Shown here: positions 17,662 to 26,731 of the stretch, one piece after another | How the letters are laid out: each line of letters starts with the position of its first letter | How positions within the stretch are numbered: position 1 is the first letter of the stretch | NCBI RefSeq assembly: GCF_022414595.1 | Contig: NZ_JADWYO010000003.1 | Coordinates: 62,001-126,000 of the forward strand | Source: Streptomyces sp. MUM 203J | GTDB taxonomy: Bacteria > Actinomycetota > Actinomycetes > Streptomycetales > Streptomycetaceae | Direction of reading: 5' to 3' | DNA length: 64,000 nt | Program-made: the position numbers and the translations under genes | The notes under the pieces: model-generated | Database searches by the model: none | Told to the model about the DNA's origin: nothing | The model's input: only the letters and a program-made list of their open reading frames with translations

Positions 17662-17745
17662 ATGATGAAGCGACAGGCGGACCTCACGAAGCGGCGGGCA
17701 GTAGACCTGTGCCGCGTCGCCGCCATGCTCTGTCGCACTGTCTGA
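17662..17745 (+). CDS. Cysteine-containing leader peptide upstream of sulfurtransferase
   Basis: A 27-codon reading frame (MMKRQADLTKRRAVDLCRVA, then AMLCRTV). The VDLCRVAxxLCR pattern matches the short putative leader peptides that precede sulfur-metabolism genes in Streptomyces. It has two Cys codons close to its stop and lies 184 nt upstream of the thiosulfate sulfurtransferase gene. By analogy with known actinobacterial cysteine-responsive uORFs, ribosome stalling at the Cys codons should control the downstream gene. Regulation is inferred; the peptide frame is plainly visible. Confidence 0.75.
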   Translation: MMKRQADLTKRRAVDLCRVAAMLCRTV

Positions 17746-17929
17746 GCGGGATCCGCAACCCCGCGTCTTTCGGCCCTTCCGCCCTGGGGGGCCTTCCCTG
17801 TGCCGCAGCCGCCCCGCACCCTCGTACCCGAGGGGAAGACGCACGCGTAGAGCGCTCGGCGCGGCCCACCGCACCCACCCATCCTGCCGATCACATCCCG
17901 CCGCAGACTGCCCCGGAGGAGAAGACAGC

Positions 17930-18775
17930 ATGAGCCGCAGTGACGTCCTGGTAGACGCCGACTGGGTCGAGGCCCGCATCGACGACCCCAAGGTCGTGAT
18001 CGTGGAGGTCGACGAGGACACGTCCGCGTACGACAAGAACCACATCAGGAACGCCGTTCGCATCGACTGGAAGCAGGACCTCCAGGACCCGGTCCGCCGT
18101 GACTTCGTCGACCAGGAGGGCTTCGAGAAGCTGCTCTCCGCGAAGGGCATCGCCAACGACGACACGGTCGTCCTCTACGGCGGCAACAACAACTGGTTCG
18201 CGTCCTACGCCTACTGGTACTTCAAGCTCTACGGCCACGAGAGCGTGAAGCTCCTCGACGGCGGTCGCAAGAAGTGGGAGCTGGACTCCCGCGACCTGGT
18301 CGACGGCGCCGAGGTGCCCGACCGCCCGGCCACCCAGTACCGGGCCAAGGCCCAGGACTCCTCGATCCGCGCCTTCCGCGACGACGTCGTGGCCGCGATC
18401 GGCAGCCTGAACCTGGTCGACGTCCGCTCCCCCGACGAGTTCAGCGGCAAGCTGCTCGCCCCGGCCCACCTTCCGCAGGAGCAGTCGCAGCGCCCCGGTC
18501 ACGTGCCGAGCGCGCGCAACATCCCGTGGTCCAAGTCGGCCAACGACGACGGCACCTTCAAGTCCGACGAGGAGCTCACGGAGCTGTACCAGGCCGAGGG
18601 CGTCGACCTGGCGAAGGACACCATCGCGTACTGCCGCATCGGTGAGCGCTCCGCCCACACCTGGTTCGTGCTGCACGAGCTGCTCGGCCAGGAGAACGTC
18701 AAGAACTACGACGGTTCGTGGACCGAGTACGGCTCCCTCGTCGGTGTGCCGATCGAGCTCGGCGCCAACAAGTAA
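17930..18775 (+). CDS. Thiosulfate sulfurtransferase (tandem rhodanese)
   Basis: A 281-residue protein of two rhodanese domains. The N-terminal inactive domain (~1-130) includes DTVVLYGGNNNWFASYA. The C-terminal catalytic domain (~150-280) has the active-site Cys in IAYCRIGERSAHTWF followed by the CH2B-like Trp/Tyr end (YDGSWTEYGSL). It transfers sulfane sulfur from thiosulfate to thiol or cyanide acceptors. Start ATG 17930 has an ideal GGAGGAG ribosome-binding site. It is followed after 39 bp by the DUF1416 gene, a conserved pairing in actinobacteria. Confidence 0.95.
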   Translation: MSRSDVLVDADWVEARIDDPKVVIVEVDEDTSAYDKNHIRNAVRIDWKQDLQDPVRRDFVDQEGFEKLLSAKGIANDDTVVLYGGNNNWFASYAYWYFKLYGHESVKLLDGGRKKWELDSRDLVDGAEVPDRPATQYRAKAQDSSIRAFRDDVVAAIGSLNLVDVRSPDEFSGKLLAPAHLPQEQSQRPGHVPSARNIPWSKSANDDGTFKSDEELTELYQAEGVDLAKDTIAYCRIGERSAHTWFVLHELLGQENVKNYDGSWTEYGSLVGVPIELGANK

Positions 18776-18814
18776 GACCCCACCAGCCACCCGCGCAAGA
18801 GGACAGGTAACGAC

Positions 18815-19102
18815 ATGTGTGGAGCACAGGCCGGCGGCCCCGACGCCTCCGCGATCAAGCCCGGTGAGACCACGATCCAGGGCCAGGTGACCCGCGAGGG
18901 CGAGCCCGTGACCGGCTACGTCCGGCTGCTGGACTCGACCGGCGAGTTCACCGCCGAGGTCCCGACCTCCGCGACCGGACAGTTCCGCTTCTACGCGGCC
19001 GAGGGCACCTGGACCGTCCGTGCCCTGGTGCCGGGCGGCACGGCCGACCGTACGGTCGTCGTGCAGACGGGCGGCCTGGCAGAGGTCGCGATCGCGGTCT
19101 GA
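18815..19102 (+). CDS. DUF1416 protein
   Basis: A 95-residue protein beginning MCGAQAGGPDASAIKPGE, the typical DUF1416 N-terminus with one conserved Cys at position 2. The rest resembles a carboxypeptidase-regulatory-like beta-sandwich (GQFRFYAAEGTWTVRALVPG). It is almost always encoded next to this type of sulfurtransferase and may be a partner or sulfur acceptor; that is an inference from context. A strong terminator follows. Confidence 0.9.
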   Translation: MCGAQAGGPDASAIKPGETTIQGQVTREGEPVTGYVRLLDSTGEFTAEVPTSATGQFRFYAAEGTWTVRALVPGGTADRTVVVQTGGLAEVAIAV

Positions 19103-19120
19103 GGACCGCACCCTGATCGG

Positions 19121-19181
19121 CCGAAGGGCCGTGCCTCCTGGGGGTTGGACGCTTTCCGGGACTTGAGGCACGGCCCTTCGG
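19121..19181 (+). terminator. Hairpin terminator of the sulfurtransferase operon
   Basis: Perfect 17-bp arms (19121-19137 and 19165-19181) with a 27-base loop follow the DUF1416 stop codon. Confidence 0.8.
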
Positions 19182-19221
19182 TCATGCCCGGAGCCCGGGG
19201 CTGTGGTCGTAGCCTGGAGGT

Positions 19222-19506
19222 ATGTACGAGAGGCGCAGGCGTGCCTACTTCGCGATCATGGGGACCTGCCTCGCACTCTTCGTGAGCGCGTTCGCCTTCG
19301 TGCGCCTGTGGTCCGTGCCGGTCGCGGTCGGTATGGCCTTCGCCGCGGCGGTGCTGCCGCCGATCGCCGCCTGGGTCGCGAACCGGCGGGGGCCGGACGA
19401 CCGGTGGTGGGACGACCCGACGGGGGACCCGAAGTCGGACGAGTGGTGGGACGAGCTGGACGGGAAGGCACGGCCGCGGCGGGAGCGGCGGAAGTGGGAC
19501 GAGTGA
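19222..19506 (+). CDS. DUF3099 membrane protein
   Basis: A 94-residue protein with two hydrophobic helices (~10-30 and ~33-52) separated by LWSVPVA, followed by a charged, Trp-rich cytoplasmic tail (DDRWWDD, DEWWDELDG). This is the DUF3099 arrangement common in Streptomyces. ATG 19222 follows TGGAGGT. Function unknown. Confidence 0.88.
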   Translation: MYERRRRAYFAIMGTCLALFVSAFAFVRLWSVPVAVGMAFAAAVLPPIAAWVANRRGPDDRWWDDPTGDPKSDEWWDELDGKARPRRERRKWDE

Positions 19507-19509
19507 CCG

Positions 19510-19757
19510 GTGAAGATTGCCCCGGCCGTCCGGATCCCGGGCGAGCCCCCGGGGCAGCCCCAGGACGGCGGCCTTGCTCACCGCGTACGGGGTCATGCCC
19601 GGCCCCGGTACGCGTTCGCCCAGGCACGAGCCGATGGTGACGATCCGTCCGCCGCGCGGCAGATGGCGGGCGGCGGCCTGGGACGTGAGCAACGCGGCCC
19701 TTGCGTTGACCCGCAGGGTCCGGTCGGTCACGTCCACGGGGACGTCGGTCAGGGAGT
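19510..19757 (-). pseudogene. Internal fragment of a short-chain dehydrogenase gene
   Basis: On the minus strand one frame reads DVTDRTLRVNARAALLTSQA, then HLPRGGRIVTIGSCLG, and MTPYAVSKAAVLGL. This is the central part of a classical SDR with the catalytic Ser and the YxxxK motif (YAVSK). The N-terminal cofactor-binding TGxxxGxG region and the C-terminal third are absent; after LARD the similarity ends in RGNLHRS. It is a degenerate remnant beside DUF3099. Confidence 0.7.
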
Positions 19758-19974
19758 CCCGTACGGCGCCTGGGCCGTGGTGGCCGCCCTGGTGGGGATC
19801 ACGGCGCTCATGGCGGCGGGCACCGCCACCCGTACCCAGGTGCTGGTCTCCGCCGCGCTCACCGCCGCCCTCGCCGCGGTGGGCCGGTGCGTCAGGCGGC
19901 GCGCGGGCGCGGCGTGCCCGTCGGGAGGGTGACCGCGGCGCGGTGCGGGTGCCCCCGCGTCACGCGGTCCCGTG

Positions 19975-20340
19975 TCAGTACACGACCGCCTGCACGCCGT
20001 CCGTCATGATCTCGCTGACGAAGACCTGCGCGCCCGCGATCCGCACGCCGCCGAGGACGTCCTTCTCGGTGATCTCGCGTCGTGCCGCGCACTGGGTGCA
20101 CAGCGTGATCCGCCCCCCGGCCGCCCGGATGCCGTCGATCAGGTCCGGCAGCGGCGCCGCGTGCGGCAGCGCGAACTCGGCGGCGCGCCCCGGAAGGGCG
20201 AACCAGGACGACTCGCCGGTCAGCCAGAGCGACACCTCCACCCCGCTGGCCGCGGCGACCGCCGCCACCGTGAATGCCTGCGAGCAGCGCTCGGGGGCGT
20301 CGGCCCCGGCGGTCACCTTGATCACGAGCTTCTTCGCCAT
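19975..20340 (-). CDS. DsrE-family protein
   Basis: A 121-residue DsrE/DsrF-like protein starting MAKKLVIKVTAGADAPERCS. The fold pattern (VIKVT, GVEVSLWLTGES, DLIDGIRAAGGRITLCTQCA) is typical, and CTQC holds the Cys pair seen in sulfur-relay members. The ATG at 20340 is preferred over an upstream in-frame start because it matches the family length. It is divergent from a tiny membrane-peptide gene. Confidence 0.85.
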   Translation of the reverse strand: MAKKLVIKVTAGADAPERCSQAFTVAAVAAASGVEVSLWLTGESSWFALPGRAAEFALPHAAPLPDLIDGIRAAGGRITLCTQCAARREITEKDVLGGVRIAGAQVFVSEIMTDGVQAVVY

Positions 20341-20447
20341 GACGGAACTGTATGCCGGGCGAACCTCACACAGAGGGGACGGGGCCCACCCATTAGGCTG
20401 GGACGCGGCCCCGTTCCTGTCGCCCACCGCTCATCGAGGAGCACCCC

Positions 20448-20549
20448 GTGCTTGAGGCATTCTTCTCCGCCCTGCTGGTCCTGGTCTGCGTCGGCGTTCT
20501 CGCCTTCGCCGGGCTGGCCGTGAAGAAGCTGTACCAGGGCCAGCGCTGA
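20448..20549 (+). CDS. 33-residue single-helix membrane peptide
   Basis: GTG 20448 with a GAGGAG ribosome-binding site opens MLEAFFSALLVLVCVGVLAF, then AGLAVKKLYQGQR: one transmembrane helix and a basic tail. It sits 38 bp before the nitrobindin-like gene. It is too short for most gene finders, but the hydrophobic pattern and ribosome-binding site are good. Confidence 0.6.
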   Translation: MLEAFFSALLVLVCVGVLAFAGLAVKKLYQGQR

Positions 20550-20586
20550 GCGTGGTCTCCCCCCTCATCCAGAACAGTCAGGCATC

Positions 20587-21159
20587 ATGATCCAGATCCC
20601 GTCCGACCTGCACCCGAACCTCGTTCCGCTCGCGTTCCTGCTGGGTACGTGGGAGGGTGCCGGAGTCTTCGACTTCCCCGGTGACGAGAAGTGCAACTTC
20701 GGCCAGTCGGTCACCTTCAGCCACGACGGCCGGGACTTCATCGAGTACCACTCGCGCTCCTGGGTCCTGGACGCCGAGGGCACCATGGTGCGCCCGCTGG
20801 AGAGCGAGAGCGGCTACTGGCGCATCGACGACCGGCGCCGGGTCGAGGTCGTGATGGTCCGCGACCAGGGCGTCGTCGAGGTCTGGTACGGCGAACTGGC
20901 GAAGAACAAGCCGCAGATCGACCTGGCCACCGACGCCGTCGCCCGCACCGAGGCCTCCGGCCCGTACAGCGGAGGCAAGCGGCTCTACGGCTACGTCAAG
21001 AGCGACCTCATGTGGGTCGGGGAGAAGGCCACCCCCGAGGTGCCGCTCCGCCCCTACATGTCGGCGCACCTGAAGAAGGTCGTCACCCCGGAGGAGGTCG
21101 AGGCCATGGCCAAGAGCCTCGGCGACCTGCCGGACGACGGCATCGCCTTCTTCAAGTAG
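20587..21159 (+). CDS. FABP-like / nitrobindin-family heme-binding beta-barrel protein
   Basis: A 190-residue protein beginning MIQIPSDLHPNLVPLAFLLG with the signature GTWEGAG (GxWxGxG) of nitrobindins and the DUF1794/THAP4-C barrel. The barrel strands continue to ESGYWRIDD and VEVWYGEL; a His in the C-terminal AHLKKV could be the heme ligand. The family binds ferric heme and may detoxify peroxynitrite. It lies directly upstream of nur. Confidence 0.88.
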   Translation: MIQIPSDLHPNLVPLAFLLGTWEGAGVFDFPGDEKCNFGQSVTFSHDGRDFIEYHSRSWVLDAEGTMVRPLESESGYWRIDDRRRVEVVMVRDQGVVEVWYGELAKNKPQIDLATDAVARTEASGPYSGGKRLYGYVKSDLMWVGEKATPEVPLRPYMSAHLKKVVTPEEVEAMAKSLGDLPDDGIAFFK

Positions 21160-21239
21160 GCCCGGTTCCCGCAGGCCCGGTTCCGGTGGGCCCGCGACTT
21201 CCGGCCGGTGCTCCCGGCGCGCCTCCTACACTGGAGCGC

Positions 21240-21722
21240 GTGGTGAGCACCGACTGGAAGAGTGATCTCCGGCAGCGCGGTTACCGGCTGACGCCGCAGC
21301 GCCAGCTTGTTCTCGAGGCGGTCGACGTGCTGGAGCACGCGACGCCCGACGACATCCTCACCGAGGTGCGCAAGACCGCCTCCGGGGTCAACATCTCCAC
21401 CGTCTACCGGACGCTGGAGCTGCTGGAGGAGCTGGGGCTGGTCAGCCACGCCCACCTCGGGCACGGCGCCCCCACGTACCACCTCGCCGCCCGCCACCAC
21501 CACCTCCACCTGGTGTGCCGGGACTGCGGCGACGTGATCGAGGCGGATGTGGAGGTCGCCGCCGAGTTCACCGGCAAGCTGCGGGCCGTGTTCGGGTTCG
21601 ACACCGACATGAAGCACTTCGCGATCTTCGGACGCTGTGAGCGCTGCGCCGCGGCCGCCCGGGCGGCCGCGGCGGCCGAAGGAGACGACGCGGCCGAAGA
21701 GGACGCGGCGGCCGGGTCGTAG
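21240..21722 (+). CDS. nur: Nickel-responsive Fur-family regulator Nur
   Basis: A 160-residue Fur-family repressor. I use GTG 21240, giving MVSTDWKSDLRQRGYRLTPQ, the N-terminus I remember for S. coelicolor Nur. The winged helix (~10-85) includes INISTVYRTLELLEELGL-like helices. The HHHLHLVCRDCGDV stretch carries the metal ligands, and CxxC pairs in RDCGD and GRCERC form the structural site. Nur represses nickel uptake genes and, with nickel, switches Fe-SOD to Ni-SOD. The tail is Ala/Glu-rich and longer than I remember for S. coelicolor. ygfZ starts 11 bp downstream. Confidence 0.92.
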   Translation: MVSTDWKSDLRQRGYRLTPQRQLVLEAVDVLEHATPDDILTEVRKTASGVNISTVYRTLELLEELGLVSHAHLGHGAPTYHLAARHHHLHLVCRDCGDVIEADVEVAAEFTGKLRAVFGFDTDMKHFAIFGRCERCAAAARAAAAAEGDDAAEEDAAAGS

Positions 21723-21732
21723 GCTGGACGGC

Positions 21733-22713
21733 ATGCAGCGACCATCACCGACCAGCCCTCTGCTGTCCCTGCCCGGCGCGGTCCCCGCCGAGGGGCAGGA
21801 CGAAGGCGTCGCCGCACACTACGGTGACCCGTTCCGCGAGCAGCGCGCCCTCGCCGCCGGCTCCGGTCTCGTCGACCTGTCCCACCGCGGCGTCATCGCC
21901 GTCACCGGCGACGACCGGCTGAGCTGGCTGCACCTGCTGCTCACCCAGCACGTCAGCGAGCTTCCGCCCGGCCAGGCGGCCGACGCCCTGATCCTGTCCG
22001 CGAACGGGCACATCGAGCACGCGCTCCATCTCGTCGACGACGGCCACACGGTCTGGGCGCACGTCGAACCGGGCACCCGTGAGCCGCTCCTCGCGTACCT
22101 GGAGTCGATGAAGTTCTTCTACCGGGTGGAGATCGCGGACCGCACCGACGAGTTCGCCGTGGTCCACCTCCCGGCCGGATCCCTCGCCAAAGCGCCCGAC
22201 GGCGTCGTCGTAAGGGAGGCCGCGCACGGCCGCGACCTGTTCCTGCCCCGCGGGGAGCTGGCCGCGTACGCGGAGGAGAACGGACCGCCCGCGGGCGTCC
22301 TCGCGTACGAGGCGCTGCGCGTCGAGGCGCACCGGCCCCGGCTCGGCTTCGAGACCGACCACCGGACCATCCCGCACGAGATCGGGCTGATCGGCAGCGC
22401 CGTGCACCTCCAGAAGGGCTGCTACCGGGGGCAGGAGACCGTCGCCCGCGTCCACAACCTGGGGAAGCCGCCGCGCAGGCTGGTCTTCCTGCACCTGGAC
22501 GGGAGCGAGGTGCTCCTGCCCGCGCACGGCGCGCCCGTGCGGCTGGCCTCGGACGGGCCGGACGGCCGCCAGCTCGGCTTCGTCACGACCGCGGTACGGC
22601 ACCACGAGCTGGGGCCCATCGCGCTGGCGCTGGTGAAGCGGAACGTCCCGGTGGACGCCCCGCTGCTGGCGGGCGGCACGGCGGCGGCGCAGGAGACGGT
22701 CGTCGAGCCCTGA
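21733..22713 (+). CDS. ygfZ: Folate-binding Fe-S maintenance protein YgfZ
   Basis: A 326-residue GcvT-like protein. The diagnostic KGCYRGQE motif (canonical K-G-C-Y-x-G-Q-E) lies near residue 230. The N-terminal tetrahydrofolate-binding domain has VDLSHRGVIAVTGDDRLSWL. YgfZ proteins help maintain Fe-S enzymes such as MiaB. It begins 11 bp after nur and is likely in the same operon. Confidence 0.93.
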   Translation: MQRPSPTSPLLSLPGAVPAEGQDEGVAAHYGDPFREQRALAAGSGLVDLSHRGVIAVTGDDRLSWLHLLLTQHVSELPPGQAADALILSANGHIEHALHLVDDGHTVWAHVEPGTREPLLAYLESMKFFYRVEIADRTDEFAVVHLPAGSLAKAPDGVVVREAAHGRDLFLPRGELAAYAEENGPPAGVLAYEALRVEAHRPRLGFETDHRTIPHEIGLIGSAVHLQKGCYRGQETVARVHNLGKPPRRLVFLHLDGSEVLLPAHGAPVRLASDGPDGRQLGFVTTAVRHHELGPIALALVKRNVPVDAPLLAGGTAAAQETVVEP

Positions 22714-22722
22714 GCCCGCGGC

Positions 22723-23148
22723 TCAGACCTCCAGCAGCACCGTGAACGGGCCGTGGTTGGTGAGCGAGACCCGCATCTCCGCGCCGAAACGGCCCGTCGC
22801 CACGGTCGCGCCCAGCTCCCGCAGTCGCGCGGTCACCTCGTCCACCAGCGGCTCGGCCACCGGGCCCGGCGCGGCGGCGTTCCAGGTGGGGCGGCGCCCC
22901 TTCCGGGCGTCCCCGTAGAGGGTGAACTGCGAAATCACCAGCAAGGGTGCATTCACGTCCGAGCAGGACTTCTCCCCGTCCAGGATGCGGACACTCCACA
23001 GCTTGCGGGCGAGCTGCGCCGCCTTCTCCGGTGTGTCCTCGTGGGTGACGCCGACGAGGACGCACAGGCCCTCCCCGACGATCTCCCCGACCGTCTCGCC
23101 CGCGACCTCGACCCGTGCGCCGTCGACCCTCTGTACCACTGCTCGCAT
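22723..23148 (-). CDS. dtd: D-aminoacyl-tRNA deacylase
   Basis: A 141-residue Dtd protein starting [18 protein letters not shown]. Both cross-subunit active-site motifs are present: SQFTLYGD (SQxT) and NHGPFT (the Gly-cisPro motif NxGPVT). It hydrolyses D-aminoacyl-tRNAs in the cytoplasm. It converges with ygfZ and is divergent from rsiG. Confidence 0.95.
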   Translation of the reverse strand: MRAVVQRVDGARVEVAGETVGEIVGEGLCVLVGVTHEDTPEKAAQLARKLWSVRILDGEKSCSDVNAPLLVISQFTLYGDARKGRRPTWNAAAPGPVAEPLVDEVTARLRELGATVATGRFGAEMRVSLTNHGPFTVLLEV

Positions 23149-23267
23149 ACACCCCAACTTACCGACGGCCGAACGGGTGCAGAGCACCTGCACATCGCAT
23201 GCGGGAGTGGCACCATGCGTGTCAGGCGGTGCCCCTGAGCACCGGTCGAGGGGACGGACGACATCAC

Positions 23268-23930
23268 ATGAGCACACCTGGTGCCGGGCAGCGTCCCGGC
23301 TTCCTGCCGATGAGCCGCGCCGAGCAGGGCGACCGGGCCCGTCCACCGGCCCAGCGGACCCCGCCCGCCGACCTGGCGGGCCCGGTGACCGGTCCTGCCG
23401 TGGCGCTCGGGACCCTCGGGGCCGCCGGGCCCTCGCGGGTGCCCGCGTCGCTGCGGCCGCTGCGGCTGGCCGAGCTGCGCACACTGCGGCGGGACGCGCA
23501 CACCGACGAGGCGGACCTCAGCTATGTGCGGCGGCTGCTCCAGGGCCGGATCGACATCCTCCGGGCCGAGCTGTCGCGGCGGGCCGGCCCCGAGGTGCCG
23601 GTGGTCGACCGGCTGTCGGAGATCCTGGCGGACACCCCGTCACCGGGGGGTGTCGGGAGGCGCAGCTCGGCGCGGCACGTGACGCTGTCGACGCCGCGCA
23701 GCGAGGAGATCCGGCTGCTGGCGGCGGAGATGCTGGCCGAGGTGGAGCTGTCCGACCTGGACGCCCGCACGGACGACGAACTGCGCGAGGCCATGGGCCG
23801 GCTGGCCCGGTGCGAGCAGCAGGTCTCCCGGCGGCGCCAGGAGTTGCAGCGTACGGCCGACGAGTGCAGCGCGGAGATCGCCCGCCGGTACCGGGAGGGC
23901 GAGGCGCAGGTGGACGACCTGCTGGCCTGA
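23268..23930 (+). CDS. rsiG: c-di-GMP-dependent anti-sigma factor RsiG
   Basis: A 220-residue, mostly helical protein. Both copies of the RsiG c-di-GMP signature E(X)3S(X)2R(X)3Q(X)3D are intact: [16 protein letters not shown] near residue 81 and [16 protein letters not shown] near residue 184. They lie on two predicted antiparallel helices with a variable linker. In Streptomyces, RsiG loaded with c-di-GMP holds the sporulation sigma factor WhiG inactive. The N-terminal ~60 residues are Pro/Gly-rich and probably disordered. ATG 23268 follows GGGGACGG. Confidence 0.92.
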   Translation: MSTPGAGQRPGFLPMSRAEQGDRARPPAQRTPPADLAGPVTGPAVALGTLGAAGPSRVPASLRPLRLAELRTLRRDAHTDEADLSYVRRLLQGRIDILRAELSRRAGPEVPVVDRLSEILADTPSPGGVGRRSSARHVTLSTPRSEEIRLLAAEMLAEVELSDLDARTDDELREAMGRLARCEQQVSRRRQELQRTADECSAEIARRYREGEAQVDDLLA

Positions 23931-23993
23931 ACGGGGCCCGCGCTCACGGAAACCCGGGTGCGGCGGGCCGGGCTGCTGCCTAGCGTGACGCCC

Positions 23994-25256
23994 ATGACTT
24001 CCCCCGCCGCTTCCGGTGTCGTCGTCCGCCACGTCACCGAGGACGACTTCCCCGACTGGCTGCTTGCACACAAGGTCGGCTTCCTCAGGCCGCCGGTCGT
24101 GACGGACGAGGAAGTGGCCCTCAGGCGGAAGGTCCTCGACCCGGAGCGGACGCGGGGCGCCTTCGACGGCGCCCGGTGCGTGGGCACATTCCTGTCGTTC
24201 GCCCAGGAGCTGACGGCGGTCGGCGGGACGGCGGTCCCCGCGGGCGCGGTGACGGGCGTGACGGTGTCCCCCACGCACCGCCGCCGCGGCGTGCTGAGCC
24301 GGATGATGAACGCCGAGCTGGCGGAGGCGAAGGAGCGCGGGGACGTCGTCTCCACGCTGTGCCCCACCGAGTACCCGATCTACGGGCGGTACGGGTTCGG
24401 CCCGGCCGCGTGGACGACCGTGTGGGACGTCGACGTGACCCGCGCCGGGCTCGACCCGCGCTGGTCGGGTCCGGAGGACGGCGGCCGTGTCGACCTCGTC
24501 GACGGCGCGGCGATCCGGGAGACCGCTCCCGCCGTGCACGACCGGGTGCGCGCGGTGCGGCATGGCGTGGTGAGCCGTTCGGAGCGGGTCTGGCAGCGCG
24601 ACACGGGGGTGGACCTGGCGCCCGGCGAACCGTGGACCGAGCCGTTCTACGTCGTCTACCGCGACGCGTCGGGGGAGCCGGCCGGCCACGCCGCGTACAC
24701 CGTCGAAAGGGAGCGGGACGGCGGTGCCCAGCCGATCGGCACGGCCGGCGTCCGGGAGCTGATGGCGGCCACCCCGGCGGCCGAGCGGGCACTGTGGCGG
24801 TACCTGTGCGCGATCGACCGGGTGACCCGGGTGCGCAGCGGCCGCCGGGCCCCCGACGACCTGCTGCCGGAGCTGCTGCCGGATCCGCGGGCGGCGCGGG
24901 TGGTGTCGCACGTGGACCTGCTGTGGGTGCGGGTCCTCGACGTCGTACGGGCGCTGGAGTCGCGGACGTACGAAACGGCGGGTTCGCTGGTGCTTGAGGT
25001 GCGGGACAGGGCGGGGCTGGCGGAGGGCCGGTTCCGGCTGGAGGCCTCACCGGAGGGGGCGGCGTGCGGGCCCACCACCGAGACGCCAGAACTGATCGTG
25101 GATGTCGCCGAGTTGGGCGCACTGTGGCTGGGGGAGTCGTCGGTGGCGCGGCTGGTGGTCCTGGGCCGTGCCGAGGAGACCCGGGCGGGGGCGGCGGCTC
25201 GGGCGGACCTGCTGCTGCGGGCGGCGCGGCGGGCGTGGTGCCCGGACGTCTTCTAG
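23994..25256 (+). CDS. Eis-like GNAT N-acetyltransferase
   Basis: A 420-residue protein built as an Eis acetyltransferase: an N-terminal GNAT domain with the acetyl-CoA motif [17 protein letters not shown], then [20 protein letters not shown], a second GNAT-like domain, and a C-terminal SCP2-like domain (~315-410, [16 protein letters not shown]). Eis enzymes acetylate amines such as aminoglycosides or lysine side chains. The substrate here is unknown. ATG 23994 was chosen over an in-frame start 36 bases earlier that falls in the upstream spacer. Confidence 0.9.
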   Translation: MTSPAASGVVVRHVTEDDFPDWLLAHKVGFLRPPVVTDEEVALRRKVLDPERTRGAFDGARCVGTFLSFAQELTAVGGTAVPAGAVTGVTVSPTHRRRGVLSRMMNAELAEAKERGDVVSTLCPTEYPIYGRYGFGPAAWTTVWDVDVTRAGLDPRWSGPEDGGRVDLVDGAAIRETAPAVHDRVRAVRHGVVSRSERVWQRDTGVDLAPGEPWTEPFYVVYRDASGEPAGHAAYTVERERDGGAQPIGTAGVRELMAATPAAERALWRYLCAIDRVTRVRSGRRAPDDLLPELLPDPRAARVVSHVDLLWVRVLDVVRALESRTYETAGSLVLEVRDRAGLAEGRFRLEASPEGAACGPTTETPELIVDVAELGALWLGESSVARLVVLGRAEETRAGAAARADLLLRAARRAWCPDVF

Positions 25257-25472
25257 AACCGGGCGACGGGTTCGCACGGTTCGCCACCGCGGGCTTCGCC
25301 ACCACCGGGCCGGAGCCGCGCCGGAGACCGCCGTGCCGACGCCGCCGTGGAGTGACCGCTCTGCGGGGGAGCGGGGCGGGGCGGGCGCCCCGGGCCGGGG
25401 CCTCGGAGGGGCGGACCGGCGTGGAGGGCCGGGCTAGGATCGGGGGAGCTGGGGACGCGGGGGTGTGGGCCG

Positions 25473-26642
25473 GTGACGCTGGTGGTGGTGGGGGCGAGCG
25501 GTGAGGTCGCACAGGCCGCCGCGGGACTGCCGGGGGACGTCGTTCTCGTACGGATGCCCGGGGCGCCGCGGCTGAAGGGCGCCTCCGTACGGGAGTTCGC
25601 TGTGGACTATCAGCACGGGCCCAGTTTCCGTGACTTCGTCGACGGGGTGCTCCGGCGGATCGCGCCCGTGGCCGTCCTCTCGCTGACCGAGCTGGGGCTC
25701 GAGCCCGCTGCCGCTGCCGCCCGGCGGCTGGGTGCGGTCGGCGTGGCCCCGGAGGCCGTACGGGACACGCGGGACAAGGTGCGGATGCGGCGCGCGCTGG
25801 AGCGGACGGCGCCTCAGCTGAATCCGCCGTTCGCGGCGGGGGACGACGAACGGGGCCTGGTGGAGAGGGTGTTCGGGGACGGGTGTGCTGTCGTCGCCAA
25901 GCCCGCGGGCGGAACCGGGAGCCATGGTGTGCGGTTGCTGAGGGAGATGGCGGAGCTGGGGGAGGAGCTCCGGTGTCCCGGGGTCGTGCTGGAACGGTAC
26001 GTGGAGGGACGGGAGTTCAGTGTGGAGGCGCTGTCCTCGGGCGGGCGGCACCGGATCATGGGAGTGGCGGAGAAGCGGGTCGGGCCGGGCGGGTTCGTCG
26101 AGGTGGCCCATGTGATGCCGCCGCCTGAACTGGAGGCGGGGGCCGAGGGGCGTGTCGTGGGGGCGGTGGAGGAGCTGCTGGACGCGGTGGGGCTTGCCGA
26201 CGGGCCCAGTCACACCGAGGTCAAGCTGGGGGGCGACGGCCGGGTCACCGTCATCGAGACCCACACGCGGCCCGGTGGTGACGGGATCCCCGACCTCGTA
26301 CGGCTCACCACCGGGGTCGACTGGCGGCGGGCCGCGCTCGGGTGGGCCCTCGGGGAGGAACCCCGTCGAGGGGAGCCGGCCGCGAAGGCCGCCGCGAGCG
26401 TGTTCCTGACCGCGCCGCCCGGGCGAGTGGCCCTCGTGCACCCGGCGCCCGCGCCGCCGCACGTGGACCTTGCCGCCTGGGAGGTGTACGTCGAGCCGGG
26501 CGACCCCGTGCAGCCCCTGCGGTCCTCCGCGGACCGGCTCGGTATGGCCCTGCTGACCAGCGGAGACGGCCCTGCGGCCTGCGCCGCCGCCGTCGACGGG
26601 CTGCTGGCCCGGCCCGTCGTCGTGACCGAGCCTGAGCCCTGA
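25473..26642 (+). CDS. ATP-grasp ligase of unknown substrate
   Basis: A 389-residue protein. An N-terminal preATP-grasp domain (~1-95, TLVVVGASGEVAQAAAGL) is followed by an ATP-grasp domain (~100-290). ATP-binding residues are in CAVVAKPAGGTGSHGVRLL and VLERYVEGREFSVE; Mg-binding Glu/Asn appear in HTEVKLGG and TVIETHTRPGG. A small C-terminal domain (~300-385) resembles that of L-amino acid ligases. It would join a carboxylate to an amine or thiol through an acyl phosphate. No obvious partner gene adjoins it. The GTG start at 25473 is preceded by GGGGGTGTGG. Confidence 0.85.
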   Translation: MTLVVVGASGEVAQAAAGLPGDVVLVRMPGAPRLKGASVREFAVDYQHGPSFRDFVDGVLRRIAPVAVLSLTELGLEPAAAAARRLGAVGVAPEAVRDTRDKVRMRRALERTAPQLNPPFAAGDDERGLVERVFGDGCAVVAKPAGGTGSHGVRLLREMAELGEELRCPGVVLERYVEGREFSVEALSSGGRHRIMGVAEKRVGPGGFVEVAHVMPPPELEAGAEGRVVGAVEELLDAVGLADGPSHTEVKLGGDGRVTVIETHTRPGGDGIPDLVRLTTGVDWRRAALGWALGEEPRRGEPAAKAAASVFLTAPPGRVALVHPAPAPPHVDLAAWEVYVEPGDPVQPLRSSADRLGMALLTSGDGPAACAAAVDGLLARPVVVTEPEP

Positions 26643-26731
26643 GCCCGGGACCTCCCGCGGCACGCCGGTGCGCGCCGACCCGCCGCGCCGCTCCCCGGGG
26701 GCCGGGGTCTCCGGGAGACGGGGGCAGCCCC

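Noticed and set aside
19735..19932. Small hydrophobic frame after the SDR remnant (VVAALVGITALMAAGTATRT)
   Set aside because: It overlaps the remnant, has no convincing start, and may be the tail of another decayed gene; not enough to call.
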